Positions 1 to 8,158 of a stretch of 36,761 nt of DNA are shown here, in pieces (position 1 is the stretch's first letter; every line of letters starts with the position of its first letter). This stretch comes from DASUKM01 sp036278735. Lineage in GTDB: Bacteria > Acidobacteriota > Vicinamibacteria > Vicinamibacterales > 2-12-FULL-66-21. Below the pieces are notes generated by a model. That model ran no database searches. It saw only the letters and a list, made by a program, of their open reading frames with translations, and was not told the DNA's origin. The position numbers and the translations under genes are program-made. The stretch is from the NCBI GenBank assembly GCA_036278735.1, contig DASUKM010000035.1, positions 1-36,761 on the forward strand, given 5' to 3'.

Positions 1-1
1 G

Positions 2-82
2 AGGGCGGAGGAGCGCCTGCGGCCCGAGCGAGCCGCTGGCGGCGAGCGCGCGCGCGTGGGGGTGGGGCCCCACGCGCATTGA
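2..82 (+). other. possible C-terminal tail of a gene entering from the left edge
   Basis: An open frame enters from the window edge and ends at a TGA at 80-82. It encodes 26 residues, rich in Arg, Ala, Gly and Glu, ending VGVGPHAH. The same DNA holds a GC-rich inverted repeat (arms 52-61 and 68-77, loop of 6 nt), so it may equally be the hairpin at the end of an upstream transcription unit. No T-run follows, so it is not a textbook terminator. Nothing else is visible between here and the short repeat at 124. Confidence 0.25.
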
Positions 83-123
83 AGAATGAGGGACGGCGGG
101 CCGGATGCGTGAATGAGGATGTT

Positions 124-144
124 AGCTGGTAGCTGGTAGCTGGT
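124..144. repeat. AGCTGGT x3 heptamer tandem repeat
   Basis: Three perfect copies of the 7-bp unit AGCTGGT lie 24 bp upstream of the MscS start codon, in what should be its promoter or leader. The 7-bp period matches the period of the other simple repeats in the window, although this unit has only GG tracts. Confidence 0.85.
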
Positions 145-167
145 TCAGCTCTTGCTCCCACGCAGGC

Positions 168-2078
168 ATGCGTGGACGCCCGATGCGGATGAGTGCTGCG
201 GCTGTCGTGCTGCTCCTCACAGTGCTCAACGCGACGACGTTCGGCCAGGACGAGGCGACGCGGGCGCCGGGGCCGCAGGCGGCGGACGTCATCGGCCATC
301 TCGACCAGACGATCCAGTGGTATCAGGCCGTCGACTCGGCGGCCCAGCAGCCGGACCTGACGACCGACGCCAGCTCGCGCGGCCGCGCGCATCAATCGGC
401 CGTCTCGGCGCTGCAGCTGGCCTTCGACTTTGCGCGGGCGGAGGCCACGCTCGTGCCCGGGCAGCAGCCGGCGCCGGCGGCACCGCCAACAGCCGGCTCG
501 GCCTCGAACCTCACCCAGCTCGAGGCGCATCTGACGGATCGCGTGAATACGCTTCAGACGAAGCTCGCGGGTCTCGACGAGCGGCTCGCGCACGCCACCG
601 CGAAAGACCGTGCGTCCCTGCTGCCGCAGCGCGACGCGCTCCGCGCCAACGTGCAGCTCGCGAAAACGATTCAGGCCGACGTCGAGCAGATCCTGCGCTT
701 CGCGGCCACCGCCCAGGCCAGCGGCACCGCGACGAGTTCCCTGACGGCGCGCATCAACGAACTCGAACGCAGCATCCCCGAAGCGCGGCACACTATTTCG
801 CAGGCGACGTCGACGGCACCCGGTCCCGGCGCGCGCCCGGCAGCCGCCGCCTCGACCTCCACCGTCGCGTCGCCGATGTTCCGCCCGCAATCGGCGGGGA
901 TCGTCGCGCTCGCCGCCCAACTCGTCGCGTTGACGAATACCCGTCGGTCGGTCACCGGCGTGTTGCGCGTCACCGACGCGTTGATGCAGAGCGTCGCCGA
1001 CCGTCGCGCGCCGCTGGTCGCCGAAATGCGGACGGCCGTCCAGCGCGCCGACGCCGCCGAGACGAGCCAGACCGGCGGAGCGTCGGCGAGCGAGCTGCAG
1101 GCCGACGTCGCGCGCGTGAAACAGGTCTCGGCCGCGCTCGTGCCGCTCGCCGAGCAGGGGCTCGCCGTCGAGGACACGCGCGCCATCCTGGCGGGCTGGC
1201 ACACCGGCCTCGCGGCCCGCGCCGGCCGGACCGGACGCTATCTCCTGATCCGCCTCGTGGCCGTGCTGCTCGCCATCGCGGTCGTGCTCGCGCTGTCGGA
1301 AGCGTGGCGGCGCGGCACGCTGCGCTATCTCGACGACGTCCGCAAGCGGCGGGAGTTCGATCTGTTCCGGCACATCCTGGTCGCCGCCGCGATCGTCGTC
1401 GTGCTGCTGGTCTCGTTCGTGTCGCAGATTGGATCGCTCGCGACCTACGCCGGGTTCGTCACCGCCGGCGTCGCTGTCGCGCTCCAGAACGTCATCCTCG
1501 CCGTCGTCGCGTATTTCCTGCTCATCGGCCGCTACGGCATCCGGGTCGGCGATCGCCTGACGATTGGCGGCGTCACGGGCAGCGTCGTCGACATGGGCCT
1601 GGTCCGCCTTTACATGATGGAGCTGGCGCAGCCGGACTGGCACCCGACCGGCCGCATCGTCGTCTATTCGAATGCGGTGATCTTTCAGCCGTCCGCCCTG
1701 TTCAAGCAGATGCCCGGCGTGGACTACCTCTGGCACCGCATCACGCTGACGATCGCGCCGACGGCGGACCTCGCGCGGGCGGAGCACACGATCCGGACGG
1801 CGGTCGAGGCGGCCTACACGCCCTTCAAGGCGGCGATCGATCAGCAGTACGCGACGCTGCAAGAGAACGTCGACTTGCAGACGCCGGCGCCCGGTCCGGA
1901 CGTGCAGATCCGCTTCGGCGAGGAAGGGGCGGCCCTCCTGGTGCGGTATCCGGTCGTGCGCGCTCGAGACAACGAGATGGACAACCGGATGATCACCGCC
2001 GTGCGCGACGCCGTCGCCGCGGCCCCCGGGATTCCGCTCACGCAGGCGGGGGCGCCGAAGATCGCCGCGGACGGGTAG
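168..2078 (+). CDS. MscS-family mechanosensitive channel with large periplasmic N-terminus
   Basis: This 636-residue protein is probably an inner-membrane mechanosensitive ion channel that releases solutes on osmotic down-shock. Residues 1-26 look like a signal peptide. About residues 27-350 are a soluble, Ala/Gln/Leu-rich, probably coiled-coil region. Hydrophobic helices follow at about 355-378, 398-418 and 424-446. The last contains GFVTAGVAVALQN, which resembles the Gly/Ala-rich pore helix of MscS, and it leads into the beta domain (RVGDRLTIGGVTGSVVDMGL). A C-terminal alpha/beta part ends at 636. This is much longer than E. coli MscS (286 aa), as in MscK/MscM-like members. The ATG at 168 lacks a clear Shine-Dalgarno sequence; an alternative ATG lies at 183. 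The stop codon TAG begins a GGCTTT-type repeat. Family assignment is firm; the function of the N-terminal domain is unknown. Confidence 0.88.
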   Translation: MRGRPMRMSAAAVVLLLTVLNATTFGQDEATRAPGPQAADVIGHLDQTIQWYQAVDSAAQQPDLTTDASSRGRAHQSAVSALQLAFDFARAEATLVPGQQPAPAAPPTAGSASNLTQLEAHLTDRVNTLQTKLAGLDERLAHATAKDRASLLPQRDALRANVQLAKTIQADVEQILRFAATAQASGTATSSLTARINELERSIPEARHTISQATSTAPGPGARPAAAASTSTVASPMFRPQSAGIVALAAQLVALTNTRRSVTGVLRVTDALMQSVADRRAPLVAEMRTAVQRADAAETSQTGGASASELQADVARVKQVSAALVPLAEQGLAVEDTRAILAGWHTGLAARAGRTGRYLLIRLVAVLLAIAVVLALSEAWRRGTLRYLDDVRKRREFDLFRHILVAAAIVVVLLVSFVSQIGSLATYAGFVTAGVAVALQNVILAVVAYFLLIGRYGIRVGDRLTIGGVTGSVVDMGLVRLYMMELAQPDWHPTGRIVVYSNAVIFQPSALFKQMPGVDYLWHRITLTIAPTADLARAEHTIRTAVEAAYTPFKAAIDQQYATLQENVDLQTPAPGPDVQIRFGEEGAALLVRYPVVRARDNEMDNRMITAVRDAVAAAPGIPLTQAGAPKIAADG

Positions 2079-2125
2079 GCTTTCGGCTTTAGGCGGCGCG
2101 GAAGACGACGAGCGCGTTGCAGTGG

Positions 2126-2191
2126 CGCGCCGGGCGCCTCGCCGACGAGCCGCTTGAACGCGCGGCTGAATGCCGCCTGCGACTCGTAGCC
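2126..2191 (-). pseudogene. remnant of an AraC-family regulator C-terminus
   Basis: On the minus strand this stretch reads GYESQAAFSRAFKRLVGEAP, which is the end of the second helix-turn-helix of AraC/XylS regulators (typically VGYESEAAFSRAFKR...G.PG). The homology stops a few codons upstream: there the frame reads Arg-rich sequence without the expected first HTH, and no start codon or sensor domain is present. It therefore looks like the eroded 3' end of a lost regulator, not a small gene. It sits tail-to-tail with the MscS gene. Confidence 0.7.
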
Positions 2192-2266
2192 GACGGCGGC
2201 CCGCGCCCGCGGGCAGGCGCCGATCCCGCGGCGCTCCTCGAGGGGGCGCCCGCGCCGATCGGCATT

Positions 2267-2445
2267 TCCGGCCGCGACGTCGCCTCGCTCCGCCGTCAGA
2301 TCGAGGCCGACGGGCCTGTATCGTGAACTTCCATACGACGATGGCCGACGTCGAAGCCGCCGTCGAGGTCGTCGCGCGCGCCGGACGGGACGTCGATGAG
2401 CCGGCACCAGCGGCCGTGAACGGTGACGGGTGCTGCCGGGTCTGA
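2267..2445 (+). pseudogene. remnant of a PLP-dependent (group II) decarboxylase C-terminus
   Basis: Two plus-strand pieces in different frames resemble the C-terminal end of pyridoxal-phosphate decarboxylases of the DDC/glutamate decarboxylase-like family. The first (2267-2314) reads SGRDVASLRRQIEADG. The second (from 2317) reads CIVNFHTTMADVEAAVEVV, followed by ARAGRDVDEP. In intact relatives these motifs are separated by roughly twenty residues; here they are almost adjacent and out of frame, as if an internal deletion removed the link. The catalytic lysine domain is absent. The frame closes with TGA at 2443-2445. I infer a decayed gene end; the family call rests on motif recall only. Confidence 0.55.
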
Positions 2446-2448
2446 AGA

Positions 2449-2536
2449 CCCGGCCTACAGGATCCAGACACCCGGCCTACAGGGTCCAGACACCCGGCCT
2501 AGCGGGTCCAGACACCCGGCCTGCAGGGGCCAACCC
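2449..2536. repeat. 22-bp tandem repeat, four copies
   Basis: Four head-to-tail units of 22 bp beginning CCCGGCCT occupy 2449-2470, 2471-2492, 2493-2514 and 2515-2536. The first three end GTCCAGACA or ATCCAGACA and differ from each other at a few positions; the fourth has diverged at its end. There are no spacers. The array ends 11 bp before the -10 hexamer of the histidine kinase gene, so it occupies the place where the -35 region should be. Confidence 0.92.
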
Positions 2537-2547
2537 GCGCCGGATGT

Positions 2548-2553
2548 TACAAT
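2548..2553 (+). promoter_or_regulatory. -10 element of histidine kinase operon (predicted leaderless)
   Basis: TACAAT, preceded by TGT (an extended -10, TGnTACAAT), lies 9 nt before the ATG at 2563. Transcription starting about 7 nt downstream would begin at most a few bases before the start codon. I see no convincing -35. Confidence 0.55.
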
Positions 2554-2562
2554 TAGCGGCGG

Positions 2563-3885
2563 ATGCCCGAACAGTCGAAGCTGTTGTCGCCGGAGCAGAT
2601 CCTGCTCACGACGTTGATGGTGCGGCTGGCCGTCGTGGCCATCCTGGCGACCATGCTGGTGCGGTTCCCGTGGTTTCGCCGGATCCTTCTGACCGAGAAG
2701 CGCGACTGGCCGGAACGGCTCGTCTTTGCCGCCAGCCTCGGACTCCCGCTCGTGGCGGGCGTCGTCTCGCGCCAACTGCTCAACTACAACGCGGCGGACC
2801 TCACGCTGCCCGGCGCCTTCCTCGCCGGCCTGCTCGCCGGTCCGTATGCCGGCGGCATCGTCGGCGTGATGGTCGGGATCCCGGCGCTGGTCGCCGGGGA
2901 ATGGATTGCGCTGCCCTTCGCCATCGGCTGCGGATTCGCCGGCGGCGGGCTGCGCGAACTCTGCCCCAAGCCGGCGATCTGGCACTTCTCGCCGCTCTTC
3001 TTCACCGATCTGCACCGGAACGTCTGGCGTCTCGTGCGCCGCTTCGAGATCGACTGGGTGATGATCCTGCTGGCCGGTCCGATCGGGCTCGAGATCGTCC
3101 TGCAGGCGCTCGGCCACCGCTTCGGCATCCATCGCATCTTCTTCCTGTCGGCGACGACGCCGCTGCTGTGGATCGTGACGATTCTGGCCACCGTGCTCTC
3201 GGTCGCGATCCCGATCAAGATCTGGAACAGCGCGCGGATCGAGCACCGGCTGCAGGAGCAGGAGAAGCTGCTGATGGCGACGCGGCTCGACGCGCTCGCC
3301 AGCCAGATCAATCCACACTTCCTGTTCAATACGCTGACGTCGATCTCGTCGCTGATTCGGTCGGAGCCGGAAACGGCGCGCACGCTGATCGTGAAGCTGT
3401 CCGGGCTGCTTCGCCGGCTGCTGCGGAGCCAGGAGCACTTCGTCACGCTGCGCGAGGAGCTGGGCGCGATTGACGAGTACCTGGGCATCGAAGCGATCCG
3501 CTTCGGCCCGAAGCTGCGGATCGAGAAGCAGATCGATCCGGCGACGCTCGACATCATCGTGCCGAGCATGCTCCTCCAGCCGCTGGTCGAGAACTCGATC
3601 AAGCACGGCCTCTCGCCCAAGATCGGCGCAGGCTGCATCACGATCCGCAGCCTGCGCGAGAACGGCCACGCGATCATCGACATCATCGACAACGGCATGG
3701 GGGTGGATCCGCACCACGAGCCGGGGGCCGACGACAACGGCATTGGCCTGCGCAACGTGAACGAACGCCTGCGCGTGATCTACGGCGCCAATTACCAGTT
3801 GAAGCTCGACAGCGTGCCCGGCCAGGGCACCTGCGCGCGCATCGTGATCCCGGAACTCGCGGAACCGGCGCGCATCACCGCCTGA
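2563..3885 (+). CDS. LytS/YehU-type sensor histidine kinase
   Basis: A 440-residue membrane histidine kinase that should phosphorylate the LytTR regulator encoded next to it. The N-terminal half (about residues 15-215) has several transmembrane helices of the 5TMR-LYT type, including SRQLLNYNAADLTLPGAFL and a Gly-rich segment at 85-110. The kinase part starts with QINPHFLFNTL, where His252 is the expected phospho-acceptor of the His_kinase family. The N-box is PLVENSIKHGL (Asn344), followed by the DNGMGVD and GIGLRNVNERL ATP-binding motifs of the HATPase. The gene is separated from the regulator gene by a single base, so translation is probably coupled. In known LytS/YehU/YpdA relatives the signal is cell-wall or metabolite related; here the ligand is unknown. 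Confidence 0.93.
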   Translation: MPEQSKLLSPEQILLTTLMVRLAVVAILATMLVRFPWFRRILLTEKRDWPERLVFAASLGLPLVAGVVSRQLLNYNAADLTLPGAFLAGLLAGPYAGGIVGVMVGIPALVAGEWIALPFAIGCGFAGGGLRELCPKPAIWHFSPLFFTDLHRNVWRLVRRFEIDWVMILLAGPIGLEIVLQALGHRFGIHRIFFLSATTPLLWIVTILATVLSVAIPIKIWNSARIEHRLQEQEKLLMATRLDALASQINPHFLFNTLTSISSLIRSEPETARTLIVKLSGLLRRLLRSQEHFVTLREELGAIDEYLGIEAIRFGPKLRIEKQIDPATLDIIVPSMLLQPLVENSIKHGLSPKIGAGCITIRSLRENGHAIIDIIDNGMGVDPHHEPGADDNGIGLRNVNERLRVIYGANYQLKLDSVPGQGTCARIVIPELAEPARITA

Positions 3886-3886
3886 C

Positions 3887-4678
3887 ATGGACACGATCGA
3901 CGAGCTCCGCGTTGTCGTCGTCGACGACGAACAGCTCGCGCGCGAGGAGCTGTGCTTCCTGCTGGGCAAACTGGAGGCGGTGCAGATCGTCGCGCAGGCC
4001 GGCAACGGGATCGAGGCGCTGCGCGTCATCGAGGCGCAGCAGCCCGATCTGGTGATGCTCGACGTCCAGATGCCCGGCATCACGGGCTTCGAGGTCGCGC
4101 GGCGGCTGCGGCAGGCGACCATCGAGACGCAGATCGTCTTCGTCACCGCCTTCGATCAATACGCGATCGAGGCGTTCGACGTGAATGCGGTCGACTACCT
4201 GCTCAAACCCGTCGAGCCGGGGCGGCTCGCGACGACCGTCGACCGCGTCCGGCGCCGCCGCGTCGCCGATCGGTCCGCGGCCCGGCCGGGCGCCGACGAG
4301 CTCGACCGTCTCCTCCAGCGGCTCTCGGAGCGCCCGGACCGCCGCGACCAGCTCGCCATCAAGATCGACGAGCGCTTTCTGCTGATCCATGCGGACGAGA
4401 TCGTGCACGCCTCCGTCGAGGAGGACGCGATCCGGGTCGTCACCAGCACCCTCTCGGGGACGGCCAACTACCGGACCCTCGACGAGTTGCAGGGTCGGCT
4501 CGATCCTGCGGTATTCTGGAGAGTGCACCGGTCGCACCTGGTGAACATCAACAAGATCAAGGAGATCGTCCCCTGGTTCAGCCGCAACTACATCCTGAAG
4601 ATGAAGGACGCGAGGGCGACGGAGATCCCGGTGAGCCGCGCGCAGACCAGGCGGCTGCGGGAATACCTGAAACTATGA
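3887..4678 (+). CDS. LytTR-family response regulator
   Basis: A 263-residue two-component response regulator. Residues 8-120 form a receiver domain: the acidic pair DD at 13-14, phospho-acceptor Asp59 in LVMLDVQMPG, and the conserved Lys in YLLKPVEPGR. A short charged linker (about 125-150) leads to a C-terminal LytTR DNA-binding domain (about 160-260) with the typical VHRSHLVNINKIKEI and the ending PVSRAQTRRLREYL. LytTR proteins bind direct repeats upstream of target genes. The gene starts one base after the kinase stop, and its own stop TGA overlaps the ATG of the signal peptidase gene, so the three genes form a translationally coupled operon. Direct regulation of the downstream gene is possible but not shown. 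Confidence 0.94.
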   Translation: MDTIDELRVVVVDDEQLAREELCFLLGKLEAVQIVAQAGNGIEALRVIEAQQPDLVMLDVQMPGITGFEVARRLRQATIETQIVFVTAFDQYAIEAFDVNAVDYLLKPVEPGRLATTVDRVRRRRVADRSAARPGADELDRLLQRLSERPDRRDQLAIKIDERFLLIHADEIVHASVEEDAIRVVTSTLSGTANYRTLDELQGRLDPAVFWRVHRSHLVNINKIKEIVPWFSRNYILKMKDARATEIPVSRAQTRRLREYLKL

Positions 4679-5367
4679 CCACGACCCACGACGATCCGTA
4701 CGAGCCCGCGTCCGCGCACGCCTTCGCGGAAGCCCCGGTCGAAGCCTACTCGGCTCCGCCGCTGGCTCCTCCCGAGCCCCTTGCACCGGATCACGCGGCC
4801 GTCGCGGCGCCCGACGTGCGCCTGAGCGGGGATCAGAGCTCGGTCTGGCTGCACCGCCTCGCGGAAGAACTGCTCGCCTGGTTCAAGACGCTCGCATCGG
4901 CCGCCGTCTACGCCGCGCTGATTGTCACGTTTGGCTTTCAGGTGGCGCGGGTCGAAGGCATGAGCATGGCCCCCACCCTGCAGGACCAGGACCGGCTGAT
5001 CGTCAACAAGCTGGCGTACCGGCTCCACGACCCGCAGATCGGCGACATCGTCATGTTGTATTACCCGCTGCAGCCCGAAAAGTCGTTCGTCAAGCGGGTG
5101 ATCGCCGAAGAAGGGGACAAACTCGCGATTGTCGACGGCAAGGTGTACCGCAACGACGTGCTGATGGACGACAGCTTCGTCCCCCCCGAGTACCGGAGCC
5201 ACGACGACTGGGGACCGCAGGTGATCCCCGAGGGGTACTATTTCGTGATGGGGGACCACCGCAACAACAGTTCAGACAGCCGCCACTGGGGCTTCGTCCC
5301 GAAGAAGTACATCATCGGGAAAGTGCAGTTGCGCTGGTGGCCCGTGAACCGGGCGCGCATCTTCTGA
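4675..5367 (+). CDS. lepB: signal peptidase I with Pro/Ala-rich N-terminal extension
   Basis: A 230-residue type I signal peptidase that removes signal peptides from exported proteins at the outer face of the inner membrane. The start ATG overlaps the preceding stop codon (ATGA). Residues 1-60 are an acidic, Pro/Ala-rich tail that is not typical of the family and should be cytosolic. One membrane anchor follows at about 74-91. The catalytic serine is Ser97 in VEGMSMAPTL, the general base is Lys140 in FVKRVIAEEGD, and the conserved box E is MGDHRNNSSDSR. The family call is clear. The fusion into a LytS/LytTR operon is unusual and suggests that export processing is tuned by the same signal. A GGCTTC-type repeat begins 3 nt after the stop. 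Confidence 0.95.
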   Translation: MTTTHDDPYEPASAHAFAEAPVEAYSAPPLAPPEPLAPDHAAVAAPDVRLSGDQSSVWLHRLAEELLAWFKTLASAAVYAALIVTFGFQVARVEGMSMAPTLQDQDRLIVNKLAYRLHDPQIGDIVMLYYPLQPEKSFVKRVIAEEGDKLAIVDGKVYRNDVLMDDSFVPPEYRSHDDWGPQVIPEGYYFVMGDHRNNSSDSRHWGFVPKKYIIGKVQLRWWPVNRARIF

Positions 5368-5370
5368 AGT

Positions 5371-5416
5371 CAGGCTTCGGGCTTCGGGCTTCAGGCCTTT
5401 GGCTTTAGGCTTCAGG
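5371..5416 (+). repeat. heptad repeat array (GGGCTTC/GGGCTTT type)
   Basis: Degenerate 7-bp units CAGGCTT, CGGGCTT and similar fill the gap between the lepB stop (5365-5367) and the CDF gene. The end of the array, CAGGTGA, also supplies the probable Shine-Dalgarno sequence (AGGTGA at 5414-5419) of the CDF gene. Confidence 0.8.
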
Positions 5417-5426
5417 TGAAACCCAA

Positions 5427-6356
5427 TTGCCCAAGGCCCACAGCGCAACGCCCCACGCGGTCAGGCCAGCGAGAGCCCGCCACGCGGCCGTTTCGGCGGT
5501 CCTCTTCCGTGTCCTGCTCCTGAACCTGGCGGTCGCGGTCGCGAAGCTCGTTCTCGGCTACTCGACCGGCAGCGTCAGCGTCACCTCGGACGGCTATCAT
5601 TCGCTGACCGACTCGGCCTCCAACATCGTCGGACTCGTCGGGCTGCGCGCCTCGCGCAAGCCCCCGGATGCCGATCATCCGTACGGACATCGAAAATACG
5701 AGACGCTCGCCGCCGGCGGGATCTTCGTCTTCCTGCTGCTGGCCGTCTTCGAGGTCGTCCGGGGCGCTGTCCATCGCCTCGGCGCACCCGGCCAGACGGT
5801 GGTGACCCCGCTCAGCTTCGCCGTCATGATCGCGACGCTCGCGATCAATCTGGCGGTCGTGAAATACGAGTCGACCCAGGGCCGGATTCTGAGCAGCGAA
5901 CTGCTGACCGCCGACTCGCTGCACACGCGCAGCGACGTCTTCACGTCGCTCGCGGTGATTGGCTCCCTCGCCGCCACGCGGTTCGGCTACCCCCTGCTGG
6001 ATCCGATCGGCGGATTGGTCGTCGCGGTCTTCATCGCGCACACGGGGTACGAAATCGCCCACGACGCGTCGCAGGTCCTCGCGGACCGGATCATGATCGA
6101 CGAAGAGGACATCCGGGAGGCGGTGATGAGCGTGCCGCAGGTCGTCGGCTGCCATCACATCCGGTCGCGCGGGTCGTACGACCATGTGTTCGTGGATCTG
6201 CACGTGTGGCTGCCGCCGCACATGCCGCTCAGCGACGCCCATGCGGTGTCGCACGTCGTGAAGGATCGCATCATGGAGCGCTATCCGCGGATTGCCGACG
6301 CGATCATCCACATCGAACCGCCGCCCCCCGGCGCGGATGGGGGCTACGACGCGTAG
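5427..6356 (+). CDS. cation diffusion facilitator (CDF) metal efflux protein
   Basis: A 309-residue CDF-family antiporter that should export Zn2+ or a similar divalent metal from the cytosol. Six transmembrane helices are expected between about residues 22 and 215. The transport site motifs are visible: SDGYHSLTD in helix 2 (His58, Asp62) and ADSLHTRSD in helix 5 (His166, Asp170). HxxxD in both helices is the arrangement of Zn-type members such as ZitB. The C-terminal cytosolic domain (about 220-305) has VFVDLHVWLPP and ends IIHIEPPP, as in the family. The start is a TTG with AGGTGA 7 nt upstream. The 3' end overlaps the convergent acyl-CoA ligase gene by 13 bp. Substrate is inferred from motifs only. 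Confidence 0.92.
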   Translation: MPKAHSATPHAVRPARARHAAVSAVLFRVLLLNLAVAVAKLVLGYSTGSVSVTSDGYHSLTDSASNIVGLVGLRASRKPPDADHPYGHRKYETLAAGGIFVFLLLAVFEVVRGAVHRLGAPGQTVVTPLSFAVMIATLAINLAVVKYESTQGRILSSELLTADSLHTRSDVFTSLAVIGSLAATRFGYPLLDPIGGLVVAVFIAHTGYEIAHDASQVLADRIMIDEEDIREAVMSVPQVVGCHHIRSRGSYDHVFVDLHVWLPPHMPLSDAHAVSHVVKDRIMERYPRIADAIIHIEPPPPGADGGYDA

Positions 6357-8152
6357 ATCTGGTCGATCACGCTGCGCCACCGCTCCTCGACCACCTTGCG
6401 GCGCACCTTGAGCGTCGGGGTCAGCTCGCCCGAGGCGACAGAGAAGGCCTCGGGCAGGAGGGCGATCTTCTTGATCTTCTCGAACTGGGCGAGGTCGCGG
6501 TTCAGCGCGTCGACGATCTCCTGATACAGCGCCGCGACGTCGGACCGCGAGACCATGTCGGCGTGCGTCGCCGCCGGGCGGCCGAGCGCCCGGAGGCGCG
6601 TCTCGAGCGCCGGGAAGTCGGGCACGAGCAGCGCCGAGACGAACTTGCGCCGATCGCCGAGCACGACCGCCTCCGCGATGAGCGGATGGCGCGCCAGCCC
6701 CGCCTCGATCGGCTGCGGCGCCACCTTTTTCCCCCCCGAGGTGACGATCAGATCCTTCTTGCGATCCGTGATGCGCAGAAAGCCTTCGGCGTCGAGCGTG
6801 CCGACGTCCCCCGTGTGGAACCAGCCGTCCTGGAGCACGGCGGCGGTCGCTTCCGGCTTGTTGTAGTAGCCCTGCATCACGTTGGGGCCGCGGGCCAGAA
6901 TCTCGCCGTCTTCGGCGATGCGCAATTCCACGCCGGACACGGCGCGGCCGACCGTCTCGGCGCGCGGCGCGTCGGGCGGATTGACGGTCAGGATGGGAGA
7001 CGTCTCCGTCAGGCCGTAGCCCTCGATGATCGGCATGCCGATCGCGCTGAAGAACTCCGCGACGCCGATCGGCAGCGGCGCACTCCCCGAGACGAGATAG
7101 CGCACGCGGCCGCCGACGCCGGCCCGGATCTTCGACATCACCAGACGGTCGGCCCAGCGGGCCCTCGCACGCGTCAGGGGATTGGGCCGGCGGCCGCGGA
7201 CCTCGGCGCGGGCGCGCGCCAGCCCGGCCTCGAGTCCCCAGAAGAAGATCCGTCGCCGAAGGCCTGTCAGTTCGGCGCCCTTCGCGAGGATCCGCGCCTG
7301 CATCTTCTCGTAGGCGCGCGGCACCCCGGTCATCACCGTCGGCCGCACCGTCGCGACGTCGCGTCCCGCCGTGTCCATCGCTTCCGCGAAGATCATGGTG
7401 ACCCCCGCGGCGAGATAGATGTAGGACACCATCCGCTCGAATCCGTGACTGAGCGGCAGGAACGACAGCCCCACGTCGTCGGGTCCGACGCCGAGCACGC
7501 GCGCCCCCGCCATCAGGTTGGCGACGAGGTTCCCGTGCGTCAGCATCACCCCTTTGGGCTCGCCGGTGGTGCCCGACGTGTAGATGATCGTCGCGAGCTG
7601 GCCCGGCGTGACGGCGCGGGCGGCGTCGCGGAACTCGCGCGCGGTGCCCCACTCGGCGACCATCCGATCGTGGCCGCGCCGCTCGAGTTGCGCGAAGGTC
7701 AGGACGGAGGGGGAGCCGGTTTGCGCCGCGTCGTCGAACACGACCACGGCTTCGAGCGCGGCGAGCTGGTGCCGCGCGTCCTGCACCTTCGCCAACTGTT
7801 CCGCGGTCGAGACGATGGCCACGCGCGCGCCGCTGTCCTGGAGGATATGGCGCGCCTGCGCCGCGGGCAGCGTGGAATAGACCGGAACCGTGACCGCCCC
7901 GCCCGCGAGGATCGCGAGGTCGGCCATCAGCCACTCGGGCCGGCTCTCGGCCATGATTGCGACGCGGTCGCCGGCCTCGACGCCAATCGCCCGAAGTCCG
8001 AGCGCGAGGTCTCGTACCCGTTCGAACAACTCGTGGCTCGAGACGCCCTGAACCACGCCCGCCACACACCGGCCCACGAGCAGCGGCTTGGGATGCCGTC
8101 CCATCACGTGGAACGGCAGGTCCGCCAGTGTCAGAAGACTCGGCTCGTGCAT
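6344..8152 (-). CDS. long-chain fatty acid-CoA ligase (AMP-forming)
   Basis: A 602-residue adenylate-forming enzyme of the FAA1/FadD15 group. It activates long-chain fatty acids with ATP and CoA for beta-oxidation or lipid synthesis, at the cytosolic face of the membrane. Visible motifs: IIYTSGTTGEPKGVMLTH (ATP-binding A3), GYGLTETSP (A5), GWFHTGDVGTLD (A7), DRKKDLIVTSGGKKVAP (A8), and a C-terminal Lys in LTPTLKVRRK (A10). Length is normal for the group. The start ATG at 8150-8152 has no Shine-Dalgarno sequence: a G-quadruplex-type GGGCTTT array begins 6 nt upstream. It follows the DUF885 gene in the same direction, with only that array between them. Confidence 0.94.
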   Translation of the reverse strand: MHEPSLLTLADLPFHVMGRHPKPLLVGRCVAGVVQGVSSHELFERVRDLALGLRAIGVEAGDRVAIMAESRPEWLMADLAILAGGAVTVPVYSTLPAAQARHILQDSGARVAIVSTAEQLAKVQDARHQLAALEAVVVFDDAAQTGSPSVLTFAQLERRGHDRMVAEWGTAREFRDAARAVTPGQLATIIYTSGTTGEPKGVMLTHGNLVANLMAGARVLGVGPDDVGLSFLPLSHGFERMVSYIYLAAGVTMIFAEAMDTAGRDVATVRPTVMTGVPRAYEKMQARILAKGAELTGLRRRIFFWGLEAGLARARAEVRGRRPNPLTRARARWADRLVMSKIRAGVGGRVRYLVSGSAPLPIGVAEFFSAIGMPIIEGYGLTETSPILTVNPPDAPRAETVGRAVSGVELRIAEDGEILARGPNVMQGYYNKPEATAAVLQDGWFHTGDVGTLDAEGFLRITDRKKDLIVTSGGKKVAPQPIEAGLARHPLIAEAVVLGDRRKFVSALLVPDFPALETRLRALGRPAATHADMVSRSDVAALYQEIVDALNRDLAQFEKIKKIALLPEAFSVASGELTPTLKVRRKVVEERWRSVIDQIYAS

Positions 8153-8158
8153 CGGGTT

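Noticed and set aside
1841..2407. Complete AraC-type gene on the minus strand
   Set aside because: Only about 22 residues match the family. The rest runs into the MscS gene or into Arg-rich sequence.
2449..2536. CRISPR array
   Set aside because: The 22-bp units are directly adjacent without spacers, and there are no cas genes.
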